A DNA stretch of 38,469 bases from Peptococcaceae bacterium (GTDB lineage Bacteria > Bacillota > UBA994), in contig JAGXSS010000098.1 in the NCBI GenBank assembly GCA_018334055.1, forward strand, positions 1-38,469, in the 5' to 3' direction. The position numbers were made by a program, and so were the translations under genes. Below, piece by piece: positions 9,344-23,065 of the stretch; the first letter of the stretch is position 1, and every line of letters begins with the position of its first letter. Below the pieces are notes generated by a model. That model made no database searches, was not told the DNA's origin, and saw only the letters and a list, made by a program, of their open reading frames with translations.

Positions 9344-11575
9344 ATGAGTGAGAAATATTTTGCCCATGTAAAAAAAGATGCCCAGGGCCAGTGGGACCTC
9401 CCCCATGACCTTAGAGCCCATCTATTAGGTACGGCAAGCCTGGCTGAGGCAAGTGCCGCTAAATTCGGCTCCGGTGAATGGGGGAGAGCTCTAGGTCTTG
9501 CCCATGATGCCGGCAAGGCCAGGGACTTATGGCAGAGCTATCTCCGCCATAAGAGCGGATACGATGAGGATGCCCATCTGGAGGGCAAGAAGGGCAAAGA
9601 GCCACATGCAATCTATGGAGCGGTATTGCTAGAGAAGTTGTTCGGCAAGCAGATCGGCAGATTGCTCGCTTACGGTGTGGCAGGTCATCATGCTGGGCTG
9701 CCGGACTGGTCAGGAGCGGAGGGTGCAGGAGCGGCATCGTTGGAGTATCAAAAAAATCAATCGCGATGTTTAGGGGACATTGCACCTTTTGTCGGAGAAG
9801 AACTTAGTCGGGTCAAAATTGCAGCCCCGCCGTGGAAGTTTGCTAGGGGATTGGATCTTTCGCTATGGGTGAGGATGCTCTACTCGGTCTTGGTCGATGC
9901 AGATTTTTTAGATACGGAAGCTTACATGGACGAAGGGCGGACCGCCTTGCGCGGCTGTTACGACCCAATACCTGTGCTTCTGGGTAATTTTAATGCCTAT
10001 ATGAAAGAACTAGAAGACGGAGCACCACAAAATAAACTCAATGATATCAGGCGTGAGGTCGGGGGCAGGTGCCGCCAAATGGCCCAAGAACCACAGGGTG
10101 TTTTTTCGTTATCGGTGCCAACGGGCGGGGGGAAAACCTTGTCGAGCCTAGCCTTTGGACTCGAACATGCCCACAGACATGATCTAGATCGCATTATCTA
10201 TGTCATTCCCTATACCAGCATTATCGAACAAAATGTGGAGGTTATTAGGTCGGCAGTGGACCCTTTGCAGGTTATAGAGCATCACTCTGGCTTGGACGAT
10301 GATGCCACCACCGCCAAGTCACGTCTAGCCGCAGAAAATTGGGATGCTCCGGTGGTGGTAACGACTACGGTGCAGTTTTTTGAGTCCTTGTTTGCGGCTC
10401 ACTCCAGTCGTTGCCGAAAGCTGCACAATATCTGCAACTCGGTTGTGGTGCTCGACGAAGCACAATTGCTCCCTGTCGAGTACCTAGAGCCTATCTTGCA
10501 GACTATGCAACTATTGGTAGACCGCTATCGAGTTACTTTTGTTATCTGCACGGCCACCCAACCTGCCTTTGGGCCACGGCTTATTAATGGCAAGATGTTT
10601 AAGGGGCTACGCGACGTGAGGGAGATTATGGAAGGCGAAGTTGATAACTTGCATCATACTCTCCGTAGGGTCAATATACGCCTGCCAACTGATCTGACAA
10701 CGGCGTCTGAGTGGACAGAAATCGCTGCCGAAATTATCAAGCACCATCAGGTCCTATGCGTCGTATCAGATCGGACCAGTTGCCGCGAGTTGTATTCCTT
10801 GCTTCCAGAGGGCACCGTTCACTTGTCCGCTCTTATGTGCGGACAGCACCGTAGCACAGTTATCGCCGAGATAAAAGAAAAATTGGCAAAAAACGAGCAG
10901 GTTAGGGTTGTCAGCACCCAGTTAGTGGAGGCAGGGGTGGACCTTGATTTCCCAGTGGTATATCGAGCCTTGGCCGGTCTAGACTCCATAGTGCAAGCTG
11001 CTGGGAGGTGTAATCGCGAGGGCAAGTTAAAAAATTTAGGCACCGTGCATGTTTTTGTTCCGCCAAGGCGAGCTCCCGCCGGCATTCTGCGCAAGGCCGC
11101 CGACACGGCCAGAGGTCTCTTCGGGGTGGCACATGTGGACCCCTTAGACCACACTCTGTTTCAAAAGTATTTCAGCGAGCTCTACTGGAAGGCTAACTCT
11201 TTAGATGCCGTCGGCATAATTGGGCTATTAGAACCCGATCAATCCGAATGCGCCATGTTTTTTCGCACAGCCGCAGCCAAATTCAAGCTCATAGATGAAT
11301 CCATGCAGCGGTCTGTTATTGTGCCTTATGGCGACAGCAAGACATTTATCGCCGAGTTGCGGTCCCGCGGTCTTAGCCGTCGCCTAGGGCGGTCCTTGCA
11401 GCGGTACATGGTCAATATCTATCTGCATGAGTTTAACGCGATGTTAAAGAGTGGTTTAATTGAGGAGGTGCTGCCGTTTATATATGTCGTGACCAGCGAT
11501 GTTGCCTACTGCCCCATCAGGGGGCTACTGGTAGACGCTGAGCTCTACCATCCAGAACAATTCATTATCGACTAG
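9344..11575 (+). CDS. cas3: CRISPR-associated nuclease-helicase Cas3 (type I-C)
   Basis: Cas3 is recruited by target-bound Cascade and shreds DNA with an HD nuclease and a 3'-5' SF2 helicase. The HD domain is N-terminal, with His54-Asp55 in LAHDAGK and His115-His116 in GVAGHHAGLPDW. The helicase has Walker A VPTGGGKT (about 258-266), a DEAQ motif II in VVVLDEAQLLP (about 369), motif III CTATQP and motif VI QAAGRCNREG (about 550). The 743 aa are normal for single-chain I-C Cas3. GAGGAGG lies about 8 nt before the ATG. It is the first gene of the operon, with cas5c 22 bp downstream. Confidence 0.96.
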   Translation: MSEKYFAHVKKDAQGQWDLPHDLRAHLLGTASLAEASAAKFGSGEWGRALGLAHDAGKARDLWQSYLRHKSGYDEDAHLEGKKGKEPHAIYGAVLLEKLFGKQIGRLLAYGVAGHHAGLPDWSGAEGAGAASLEYQKNQSRCLGDIAPFVGEELSRVKIAAPPWKFARGLDLSLWVRMLYSVLVDADFLDTEAYMDEGRTALRGCYDPIPVLLGNFNAYMKELEDGAPQNKLNDIRREVGGRCRQMAQEPQGVFSLSVPTGGGKTLSSLAFGLEHAHRHDLDRIIYVIPYTSIIEQNVEVIRSAVDPLQVIEHHSGLDDDATTAKSRLAAENWDAPVVVTTTVQFFESLFAAHSSRCRKLHNICNSVVVLDEAQLLPVEYLEPILQTMQLLVDRYRVTFVICTATQPAFGPRLINGKMFKGLRDVREIMEGEVDNLHHTLRRVNIRLPTDLTTASEWTEIAAEIIKHHQVLCVVSDRTSCRELYSLLPEGTVHLSALMCGQHRSTVIAEIKEKLAKNEQVRVVSTQLVEAGVDLDFPVVYRALAGLDSIVQAAGRCNREGKLKNLGTVHVFVPPRRAPAGILRKAADTARGLFGVAHVDPLDHTLFQKYFSELYWKANSLDAVGIIGLLEPDQSECAMFFRTAAAKFKLIDESMQRSVIVPYGDSKTFIAELRSRGLSRRLGRSLQRYMVNIYLHEFNAMLKSGLIEEVLPFIYVVTSDVAYCPIRGLLVDAELYHPEQFIID

Positions 11576-11597
11576 CTAGTTGAGAGGAGGAGAGGCA

Positions 11598-12305
11598 ATG
11601 CCCAATTGGTGTCTAGAGGTGTGGGGAGAATATGCTTGTTTTACCCGACCAGAAATGAAGGTCGAGCGCGTAAGTTACGATGTCATGACTCCCTCCGCGG
11701 CACGGGCCATTTTCGAGTCCATTTTTTGGAAGCCAGAAATTCAGTGGCATGTAAATAAGATCGAAGTGCTAAATCCCATCAGGTGGATGTCGGTAAGACG
11801 CAATGAGGTAGGTAAAAAGGCCGCTGCCCCAACGGCGAAACAACTATCTGGGGAGGCAGGCAAGCCCCTTGGCCTGTTTATTGAGGAAGAAAGGCAGCAG
11901 AGAGCAGGCTTGTTTCTTCGGGATGTGCGCTACCGCATCCACGGTCATTTCGATTTAAAGGCACGACCGCCTGCGCCCGTTGAGCCAAGTGGTCGCCTTG
12001 CAGACGAAACTGGCGCAATCAATCTTGAAGCCAAGTATGCTGCCATGTTTGAGCGGAGGGCCAAGAAAGGGCAATGTTTCCATCGGCCGTATCTTGGTTG
12101 TCGCGAATTTGCCTGTGATTTTAAGTTGGTAGAGACCGGTGGCGAGGCAGTAATCCTCATTGACGAAACACGCGACCTCGGGTTCATGTTTTACGACTGG
12201 TGTTTTAGTGATGATGGCAACGAGCCGCAGCCCATGTTTTTTCGTGCGATGCTTGAAAATGGATCTGTAGATACCAGGTTTAGTAAGGTGGGTGTGAGGA
12301 GATGA
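11598..12305 (+). CDS. cas5c: Cas5c (Cas5d): pre-crRNA endoribonuclease and Cascade subunit
   Basis: In type I-C, which lacks Cas6, Cas5c cuts the repeat at the 3' base of its hairpin and then caps the crRNA 5' handle. The protein starts MPNWCLEVWGEYACFTRPEM and keeps the family stretch AIFWKPEIQW-like (here IFESIFWKPEIQWHV) and LRDVRYRIHGHF. I chose ATG 11598 because the purine-rich GAGGAGGAGAGG ends just upstream; a TTG at 11580 would place that site inside the coding region. The length is 235 aa. The stop overlaps the cas8c start as ATGA. Confidence 0.94.
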   Translation: MPNWCLEVWGEYACFTRPEMKVERVSYDVMTPSAARAIFESIFWKPEIQWHVNKIEVLNPIRWMSVRRNEVGKKAAAPTAKQLSGEAGKPLGLFIEEERQQRAGLFLRDVRYRIHGHFDLKARPPAPVEPSGRLADETGAINLEAKYAAMFERRAKKGQCFHRPYLGCREFACDFKLVETGGEAVILIDETRDLGFMFYDWCFSDDGNEPQPMFFRAMLENGSVDTRFSKVGVRR

Positions 12306-14083
12306 TTCTACAAGCACTCAAGGATTATTACGATCGCCAAGCAGCCAGTACAAAGGGAGAAGAAGTTGCCCCTTTTGGCTGGGAACATAAAGAAATTTCA
12401 TATGTGTTTGTGCTTGCCACTGATGGTACGCTAAGTCATATCGATGATATGAGGGAGGGTGAGGGCAAAAAACTGCGCGGAAAACGGATGTTGGTTCCAG
12501 AGGGGGCGAAAAAAACATCAGGCATCGTCGCCAACCTCCTTTGGGACGTGGCTGGGTATGTGTTTGGGGTAGTAGCTCCTGAGGGCAGGAGCGATGACAA
12601 AAATGTCGCGAGGGCCAAAGAGTGCCAACAGGCTTTTCTAGATCGACTCGTGAAAGAATTGCCTGATTTGCCCGCGGTCGAAGCCGTGGTGACATTTCTT
12701 ACGAATATGACACCCGACTGTCTAAGAGCTGATCCCCATTGGGAGACGATTGAGACCACGAACCCAGTCGTCTCATTTAGGATTGTTGGGGATATGCAGT
12801 TGGTGTGTAGGCGACCAGAGGTTGTAGCGCGCATAGATGGAGTGGCCATGGAAGCAACGGTATGCCAAGAGGCCACCTGCCTCGTGACAGGGCAAAAAGG
12901 GCCTATCAAGACCTTGCACCGAGCAATTAAAGGCGTATATGGGGCGCAAAGTAGCGGGGCAAACATTGTGTCTTTTAATTTAAGTGCTTTTGAGTCCTTC
13001 GGCAAGGAACAGGGACTCAATGCACCGGTGGGGAGTATCGCCGAGTTTGCCTATACCACGGCACTCAATACTTTGCTAGGCAGAGAGTCCAAACAGCGTC
13101 TGAGCATAGGCGATGCCTCGACTGTATTTTGGTCGGCCAGCGGGTCCAAATTTGAGCAGGACTTTGCCTCTTTTTTCGCTGAACCAAGCAAAGACGATCC
13201 GGACGCCCAGACAAGCAGGGTGAGTGCTTTGTTTCAGTCTGTGCATAGTGGCGCATACTTGAGCGATGAAAGTTCGAATAAATTTTTCATACTAGGATTA
13301 TCGCCGAATGCCGGACGGATATCGGTTCGCTTTTGGCAGGTAGGCAGCATTGGTGAAGTGGCCACTCGCATCCGGCAGTATTTTGACGACTTTGCCATAG
13401 TCAAACCACCTAATGAACCACAGTACTATTCCCTCTGGCGAATCTTGGTTAATGTAGCGACCCAAGATAAAAGTGAGAATATACCACCTAACTTGGCGGG
13501 GGATTTTATGCGGGCCATTATCGGTGGGACTCCCTATCCCGCTATCCTGCTACAAGCCGCCCTGAGGCGCATCAAAAGTGATATAGAGCATAGAGTTAAG
13601 CCAGTGCGGGCAGCTCTTATCAAGGCCTATCTAAATCGCTACCACAGATTTCATCCGGAAAGCAATCACAAGGAGGTTACGATGCACTTGGATGTCAATC
13701 AGCCGTCGTTGGGTTATCAAATCGGCAGACTTTTTGCGGTGCTTGAAAAAATACAGGAGGAAGCGAACCCAGGCATAAATGCTACAATTCGCGAGCGATA
13801 TTATGGCGCAGCTAGCACCACGCCGGTAACAGTCTTTTCGCGCCTGTTGCAGTTAAAAAATCACCATCTCGCTAAGTTAAGCAATAGGGGGCGGGTAGTC
13901 AACTTTGAGCGATTGCTCGGCGAGATAATGATACACGTAACGGATTTCCCCAGTCACCTTGACTTAAATGAGCAAGGGCGGTTCGCCATCGGCTATTATC
14001 ATCAGCGACAGGCATTTTTCACTAAGAAAGAGTTAAAGGACGAACAAGAACTGCTGCTTAACGATTCTGCTGACATAAAATAA
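12302..14083 (+). CDS. cas8c: Cas8c (Csd1): large subunit of type I-C Cascade
   Basis: Cas8c recognises the PAM and helps open target DNA. The 593-aa protein has the family features CLVTGQKGPIKTLHRAIKGV and, further on, ANIVSFNLSAFESFGKEQG. It starts at ATG 12302, overlapping the cas5c stop by 4 bp (ATGA), which implies translational coupling. Its last 133 codons can also be translated separately as Cas11c. The gene ends 20 bp before cas7c. No frameshift or missing segment is visible. Confidence 0.95.
   Translation: MILQALKDYYDRQAASTKGEEVAPFGWEHKEISYVFVLATDGTLSHIDDMREGEGKKLRGKRMLVPEGAKKTSGIVANLLWDVAGYVFGVVAPEGRSDDKNVARAKECQQAFLDRLVKELPDLPAVEAVVTFLTNMTPDCLRADPHWETIETTNPVVSFRIVGDMQLVCRRPEVVARIDGVAMEATVCQEATCLVTGQKGPIKTLHRAIKGVYGAQSSGANIVSFNLSAFESFGKEQGLNAPVGSIAEFAYTTALNTLLGRESKQRLSIGDASTVFWSASGSKFEQDFASFFAEPSKDDPDAQTSRVSALFQSVHSGAYLSDESSNKFFILGLSPNAGRISVRFWQVGSIGEVATRIRQYFDDFAIVKPPNEPQYYSLWRILVNVATQDKSENIPPNLAGDFMRAIIGGTPYPAILLQAALRRIKSDIEHRVKPVRAALIKAYLNRYHRFHPESNHKEVTMHLDVNQPSLGYQIGRLFAVLEKIQEEANPGINATIRERYYGAASTTPVTVFSRLLQLKNHHLAKLSNRGRVVNFERLLGEIMIHVTDFPSHLDLNEQGRFAIGYYHQRQAFFTKKELKDEQELLLNDSADIK
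13670..13676 (+). promoter_or_regulatory. Internal ribosome binding site for Cas11c inside cas8c
   Basis: A perfect AAGGAGG lies 5 nt before an in-frame ATG at 13682. It is one of the strongest Shine-Dalgarno sites in the operon although it lies well inside a coding region. Confidence 0.85.
13682..14083 (+). CDS. cas11c: Cas11c: small subunit of type I-C Cascade, made from an internal start in cas8c
   Basis: The 133-aa product begins MHLDVNQPSLGYQIGRLFAV at codon 461 of cas8c and shares its frame and stop. In type I-C systems a small subunit is known to be translated independently from the 3' part of cas8c and forms the belly of the complex that holds target DNA. What is seen here is the perfect AAGGAGG with 5-nt spacing and a mostly alpha-helical, charged product of the right size. 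The identity follows from family knowledge; expression is inferred. Confidence 0.85.
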   Translation: MHLDVNQPSLGYQIGRLFAVLEKIQEEANPGINATIRERYYGAASTTPVTVFSRLLQLKNHHLAKLSNRGRVVNFERLLGEIMIHVTDFPSHLDLNEQGRFAIGYYHQRQAFFTKKELKDEQELLLNDSADIK

Positions 14084-14103
14084 CACTAGAAGGGGTGGAG
14101 TTT

Positions 14104-15021
14104 ATGGAAAACAATACATTATCGAAACGGTATGACTTCGTGGTGCTTTTTGATGTCAAGGATGGCAACCCTAACGGCGACCCAGATGCCGGCAATTTGC
14201 CACGCGTAGACGCGGAGACTGGCCATGGTCTAGTGACTGATGTGTGCCTAAAGCGAAAAATCAGAAATTTTGTAGCGCTGAAAAAAGAGGAACAAGGACG
14301 GTATGGCATATTTATTAAGGAAAAATCAGTTCTTAATGCGGCTATCGATAGGGCCTACGCTAGCCTGAACATTAACCTAAAGGTTGCTCCCGAGAACCCC
14401 ACCGATGGCAAAAAACGCATGGATGCGAACAAGGGTCAAGGTAAAGAGATTGATCGGGCTAGGCAGTACATGTGCGAGAATTATTTTGATATACGGGCCT
14501 TTGGTGCTGTGCTTTCTACGGGTGCCAATGCCGGTCAGGTTAGAGGCCCCGTGCAGTTGACATTCGCACGCTCTGTCGATCCGGTGGTGCCACTCGAACA
14601 CACAATCACTAGAATGGCAGTTGCTACTGAAGCCGAGGCCGAAAAGCAAGGTGGCGACAATCGTACTATGGGCAAAAAGTTCACCATTCCCTATGGCCTG
14701 TACCGTGCGCATGGTTTTGTTTCTGCACCCTTCGCTAGGCAAACAGGATTCTCTGAGGACGACCTCGCGCTGCTGTGGGATGCATTAGAAAACATGTTTG
14801 AGCACGATCGTTCTGCGGCACGCGGCCTTATGGGTACTAGAAAGCTGTTTGTATTTGAGCATTCTTCCCTTATGGGTGATGCGCCTGTGCAGAGACTTTT
14901 TGACGCTATCACAGTCGTCAAAAAGAACAGCAGCAAGCCAGCACGCGATTTTAGCGATTACACTGTAACCATTGATCGGGAGCAAATTCCCTCCGGCGTG
15001 CAGTTGATCGAGATAGTCTAA
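14104..15021 (+). CDS. cas7c: Cas7c (Csd2): crRNA-binding backbone subunit of type I-C Cascade
   Basis: Cas7 subunits polymerise along the crRNA spacer and form the Cascade backbone. The N-terminus has the family motif FVVLFDVKDGNPNGDPDAG followed by DVCLKRKIRNFV. A glycine-rich segment FGAVLSTGANAGQVRGPVQL follows, and TRMAVATE lies in the thumb-like region. I use ATG 14104, since AGGGGTGG (14091-14098) lies 5 nt before it; a GTG at 14095 lies inside that site. The length is 305 aa. One base separates it from cas4. Confidence 0.95.
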   Translation: MENNTLSKRYDFVVLFDVKDGNPNGDPDAGNLPRVDAETGHGLVTDVCLKRKIRNFVALKKEEQGRYGIFIKEKSVLNAAIDRAYASLNINLKVAPENPTDGKKRMDANKGQGKEIDRARQYMCENYFDIRAFGAVLSTGANAGQVRGPVQLTFARSVDPVVPLEHTITRMAVATEAEAEKQGGDNRTMGKKFTIPYGLYRAHGFVSAPFARQTGFSEDDLALLWDALENMFEHDRSAARGLMGTRKLFVFEHSSLMGDAPVQRLFDAITVVKKNSSKPARDFSDYTVTIDREQIPSGVQLIEIV

Positions 15022-15022
15022 T

Positions 15023-15682
15023 ATGCAGGCCGCCATGGATGAGAATGATTACCTGCCCATCTCAGCCATACAGCATTTTGCCTTTTGCGAGCGGCAGTGG
15101 GGGTTGTTGTATGTCGAAAAGCTGTGGCTAGACAACAGTCTAACCCAGGAAGGGACGCTCTTACATGAGCGAGTCGACGACCCCTACTTTGCTGAGTCTC
15201 GGGGACAGGTGCGCGTGGTTCGCTCGGTTGCGCTTTGCTCTAGCCGACTGGGCCTCTACGGAATGGCCGACTTGATCGAAATACATCGCCTCGGCAACGC
15301 GCCTCTAGGCCATGCCTACCACATTGTAGAATACAAGCGAGGCAGGCCAAAGGCCAATGACTGCGACCAAGTACAACTCTGTGCGCAGGCCATGTGCCTG
15401 GAAGAAATGTTAAATCTCAGCCTAGGTATGGGGCACCTGTACTATGGGCAGACGAAGCGAAGACAAGAGGTGGAGCTAACGGCAGCGTTGCGCGTTAGGG
15501 TGGTAGATCTGTGTGTGCAGATGCACCAGCTCTATCGGCAGGGCATCACTCCCAAGGCCGACCTGAAGCGGGGTTGCAGCAATTGCTCGATGGAGAGTTT
15601 ATGCTTGCCCAAGTTGACTAAGAGTAGCCAAAAAGCTGAGCAGTACATGGCCACGTTTCTCGCGGAGTTTGCTGAGCTATGA
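15023..15682 (+). CDS. cas4: Cas4: RecB-like exonuclease of the adaptation module
   Basis: Cas4 trims prespacers and secures PAM-correct integration with Cas1-Cas2. The iron-sulfur cysteines are present: Cys22 in FCERQW and Cys185, Cys188, Cys194 in CSNCSMESLC. The RecB-type nuclease residues appear as GMADLIEI and VEYKRGR. It begins one base after the cas7c stop without a good ribosome binding site, so re-initiation is likely; ATG 15035 (MDENDYLPIS) is an alternative start. The 219 aa are typical. It looks intact although the neighbouring cas1 is split. Confidence 0.93.
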   Translation: MQAAMDENDYLPISAIQHFAFCERQWGLLYVEKLWLDNSLTQEGTLLHERVDDPYFAESRGQVRVVRSVALCSSRLGLYGMADLIEIHRLGNAPLGHAYHIVEYKRGRPKANDCDQVQLCAQAMCLEEMLNLSLGMGHLYYGQTKRRQEVELTAALRVRVVDLCVQMHQLYRQGITPKADLKRGCSNCSMESLCLPKLTKSSQKAEQYMATFLAEFAEL

Positions 15683-15701
15683 GCGCTGAGGAGACGATTA
15701 G

Positions 15702-16732
15702 ATGCGCAAATTGCTGAACGTGCTGTATGTGACCAACCCAGATGCCTATTTAACCAAAGATGGCGAGAATCTCGTGGTAAGGGTGGGGGAGGGCGAGGTG
15801 TTCCGAGTGCCCATTCACCTACTGGAGGGTGTGGTTGTATTTGGCCATCTCGGTGCCAGCCCGGCCTTACTCGGGATGTGCCTCGAACGAGGGGTGACCA
15901 TTTCCCTCCTGACCCCTTACGGAAAGCATCTCGCCACGGTCCAAGGGCTGCCTCAGGGCAATGTTTTGCTCAGAAGAAAGCAGTATAGATGGGCCGATTC
16001 AGAGTCTCTGTCACTCAAGTTGGCCAAGGCCTTTATCATTGGTAAGGCAGTCAATAGCCGCACGGTCTTGCGCAGATTCATTAGTGACTACGGTAGCAAG
16101 GTCGACACCACCCCGATAGAAAGCGTCAACAAGATAATTGCTCGAAATGTGCCCAAGCTACTACAGGCCAGCACCCTAGACGAGGTGCGTGGGATCGAAG
16201 GAGAAACCGCTCGTCTATATTTTTCGGTGTTCGATCAACTAATCGTTAGCCAAAAAGCTGAGTTTTTCATGCGGGGGCGCAATCGGCGCCCCCCCTGGAC
16301 AATGTCAATGCGTTACTGTCCTTCTTCTACACGCTACTCTTGCACGAAACTAAAGCCGCGCTACAATCGGTAGGCCTAGACCCTTTTGTGGGCTTTCTCC
16401 ACCGTGACCGACCCGGCAGGCTGAGCCTAGCCTTAGACTTAATGGAAGAATTGCGGCCATACCTTGCAGACCGGACCGCGCTCAGTCTTATCAACAGAAT
16501 GCAGCTCAGCGGAGGGGACTTTATACAGCAGGCATCCGGTGGGGTCATTCTAACGGAAGGAGCCCGAAAAACCCTACTCGAAGCGTGGCAAAAGCGCAAG
16601 CAAGAAGAAATAACCCACCCCTTTCTAGAGGAGAAAATGCCTGTCGGATTACTGCCATATACCCAGGCCTTACTGCTGGCGCGTCACCTAAGAGGGGACA
16701 TAAATCAGTATCCACCGTTCATCTGGAAGTAG
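15702..16732 (+). pseudogene. cas1: Cas1 (type I-C integrase), split by a -1 frameshift
   Basis: Cas1 is the metal-dependent integrase that, with Cas2, inserts spacers. The first frame (15702 onward) is normal through IEGETARLYFSVFDQL, with the first catalytic Glu, and [11 protein letters not shown]. It then loses register at seven C residues (16289-16295) and ends at 16373 after 25 unrelated residues. If one C is read twice, the frame continues [20 protein letters not shown] to 16732 and includes the catalytic His ([10 protein letters not shown]) and Glu (LDLMEELRP). The joined protein would have 343 aa, the usual I-C Cas1 length, so nothing else is missing. The metal site is divided between the two halves, so neither alone should work. 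The type is set to pseudogene for caution; recoding or a sequencing error are real alternatives. Confidence 0.9.
16273..16295 (+). other. Slippery C run and GC hairpin at the cas1 frameshift
   Basis: GGGGGCGC (16273-16280) and GCGCCCCC (16286-16293) form a perfect 8-bp stem with a 5-nt loop. The right arm merges into seven C residues (16289-16295). In the cas1 frame these read as C CCC CCC, the phase of a -1 slippery heptamer. The same features also favour polymerase slippage and homopolymer miscalls. Confidence 0.8.
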
Positions 16733-16746
16733 GAGGACTTGCGACC

Positions 16747-17037
16747 ATGATGGTGCTAATAACTTATGACGTGAGCACTATGACCCCCGCGGGTAAGAAG
16801 CGTCTGCGTCACGTCGCCAAGCAATGTGTCAATCACGGCCAGCGCGTGCAAAACTCGGTTTTCGAGTGCCTGTTGACGCCAGCCCAATTTGTGGCGCTAC
16901 GTAACCGCCTGGAGGCACTCATAGACGGTGAGGTTGACAGTTTGCGTTACTATATGCTCGGTAGCAACTGGCAAAATAAGGTTGAGCATGTAGGCGCAAA
17001 AGTCGCCTATGATCCTGAGGGCAGCATGATCATCTAA
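16747..17037 (+). CDS. cas2: Cas2: adaptation-complex subunit
   Basis: A Cas2 dimer bridges two Cas1 dimers in the spacer integrase. The 96-aa protein begins MMVLITYDVST, with the ferredoxin-like first strand and conserved Asp. It continues RLRHVAKQCVNHGQRVQNSV and ends VAYDPEGSMII, typical of I-C. AGGAGG (16731-16736) lies about 10 nt before ATG 16747; ATG 16750 is also possible. An upstream extension in the same frame overlaps cas1 out of register and is not real. The last base of the stop codon is the first base of the leader inverted repeat. Confidence 0.95.
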   Translation: MMVLITYDVSTMTPAGKKRLRHVAKQCVNHGQRVQNSVFECLLTPAQFVALRNRLEALIDGEVDSLRYYMLGSNWQNKVEHVGAKVAYDPEGSMII

Positions 17038-17204
17038 GTGCGAACCCTAAGTCAGCAGCAAATCGCCAATCTTTCGCACCCTAGAGGCCATCAAGACTAT
17101 TTGCCTTAGTGCCTTACTTATCGGCCTATGTGTTGTCCCGTTGAGCAGGGTTCGCACTACTGGGCATATAGAATCAGCTACGAAGGGCATATTGACTCTA
17201 TGCT
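17038..17204 (+). promoter_or_regulatory. CRISPR leader with a long inverted repeat
   Basis: These 167 bp between cas2 and the first repeat hold no gene. AGTGCGAACCCT (17037-17048) and AGGGTTCGCACT (17147-17158) form a perfect 12-nt inverted repeat with 98 bp between, and TTCGCACCCT (17073-17082) is a partial third copy. I recall similar GTGCGAACC/GGTTCGCAC elements downstream of cas2 in other I-C loci, so this may be a conserved integration or promoter element. Weak promoter-like boxes are TTGAGC (17141-17146) and TATAGA (17167-17172), but their 20-bp spacing is poor. This end is the leader because it adjoins cas2 and the opposite end has the degenerate repeat. Confidence 0.75.
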
Positions 17205-22794
<5,590 letters not shown>

Positions 22795-23065
22795 GTGTCC
22801 TAAAGGGACGGAGTAGCGCGACATCTACGGTGCCATGCCAATAAGGTGGGGAGGTTGGCAAGGACAGGCCATGCCGGTATGCGGTATTTGCGGTGTTAGG
22901 GATGGAGGGACTCCCCGCCTAAGGCATTGGTAAGGGTAGGGTTACTACGCCTATGATGAGCAGGGAGAATGTTCCCTGGGTCGTCTCCAAATGTTCGATG
23001 AAACATTAGCCGGTTCTCTGCGTATTACAGGCACTACCATAAGAGGAGATTGCGGAGGTGTTGGT
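22795..23065. other. Unassigned junction between the array and the ABC transporter
   Basis: The sequence departs abruptly from the repeat after GTGGA (22794) and contains no coding region I can support. It opens with GTGTCCTAAAGGGACGG, a near-palindrome, and is G-rich with several short hairpins up to about 22950. Two perfect 6-6-6 dyads follow: CAGGGA/TCCCTG (22961-22978) and AATGTT/AACATT (22990-23007), just before the ABC genes. I do not recognise a transposon end, intron or riboswitch. TATTAC (23023-23028) is a possible -10 without a good -35. Confidence 0.5.

Noticed and set aside
16340-16732. A separate 130-aa gene starting at ATG 16340
   Set aside because: It is the C-terminal part of Cas1 in the shifted frame. 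No ribosome binding site precedes that ATG, and family similarity continues upstream of it to the C run.
16585-16746. A 54-residue N-terminal extension of Cas2
   Set aside because: It overlaps the end of cas1 in another frame and shows no Cas2 features; the AGGAGG and family start support 16747.
9344-17037. A novel CRISPR subtype or extra accessory gene within the cas operon
   Set aside because: All genes and their order match type I-C, gaps are at most about 22 bp, and no additional reading frame with its own ribosome binding site was found except the internal cas11c.
22991-23065. Longer start for the ABC ATPase at ATG 22991
   Set aside because: The 25 extra residues match no ABC N-terminus and lack a good ribosome binding site, while GTG 23066 has a good one.
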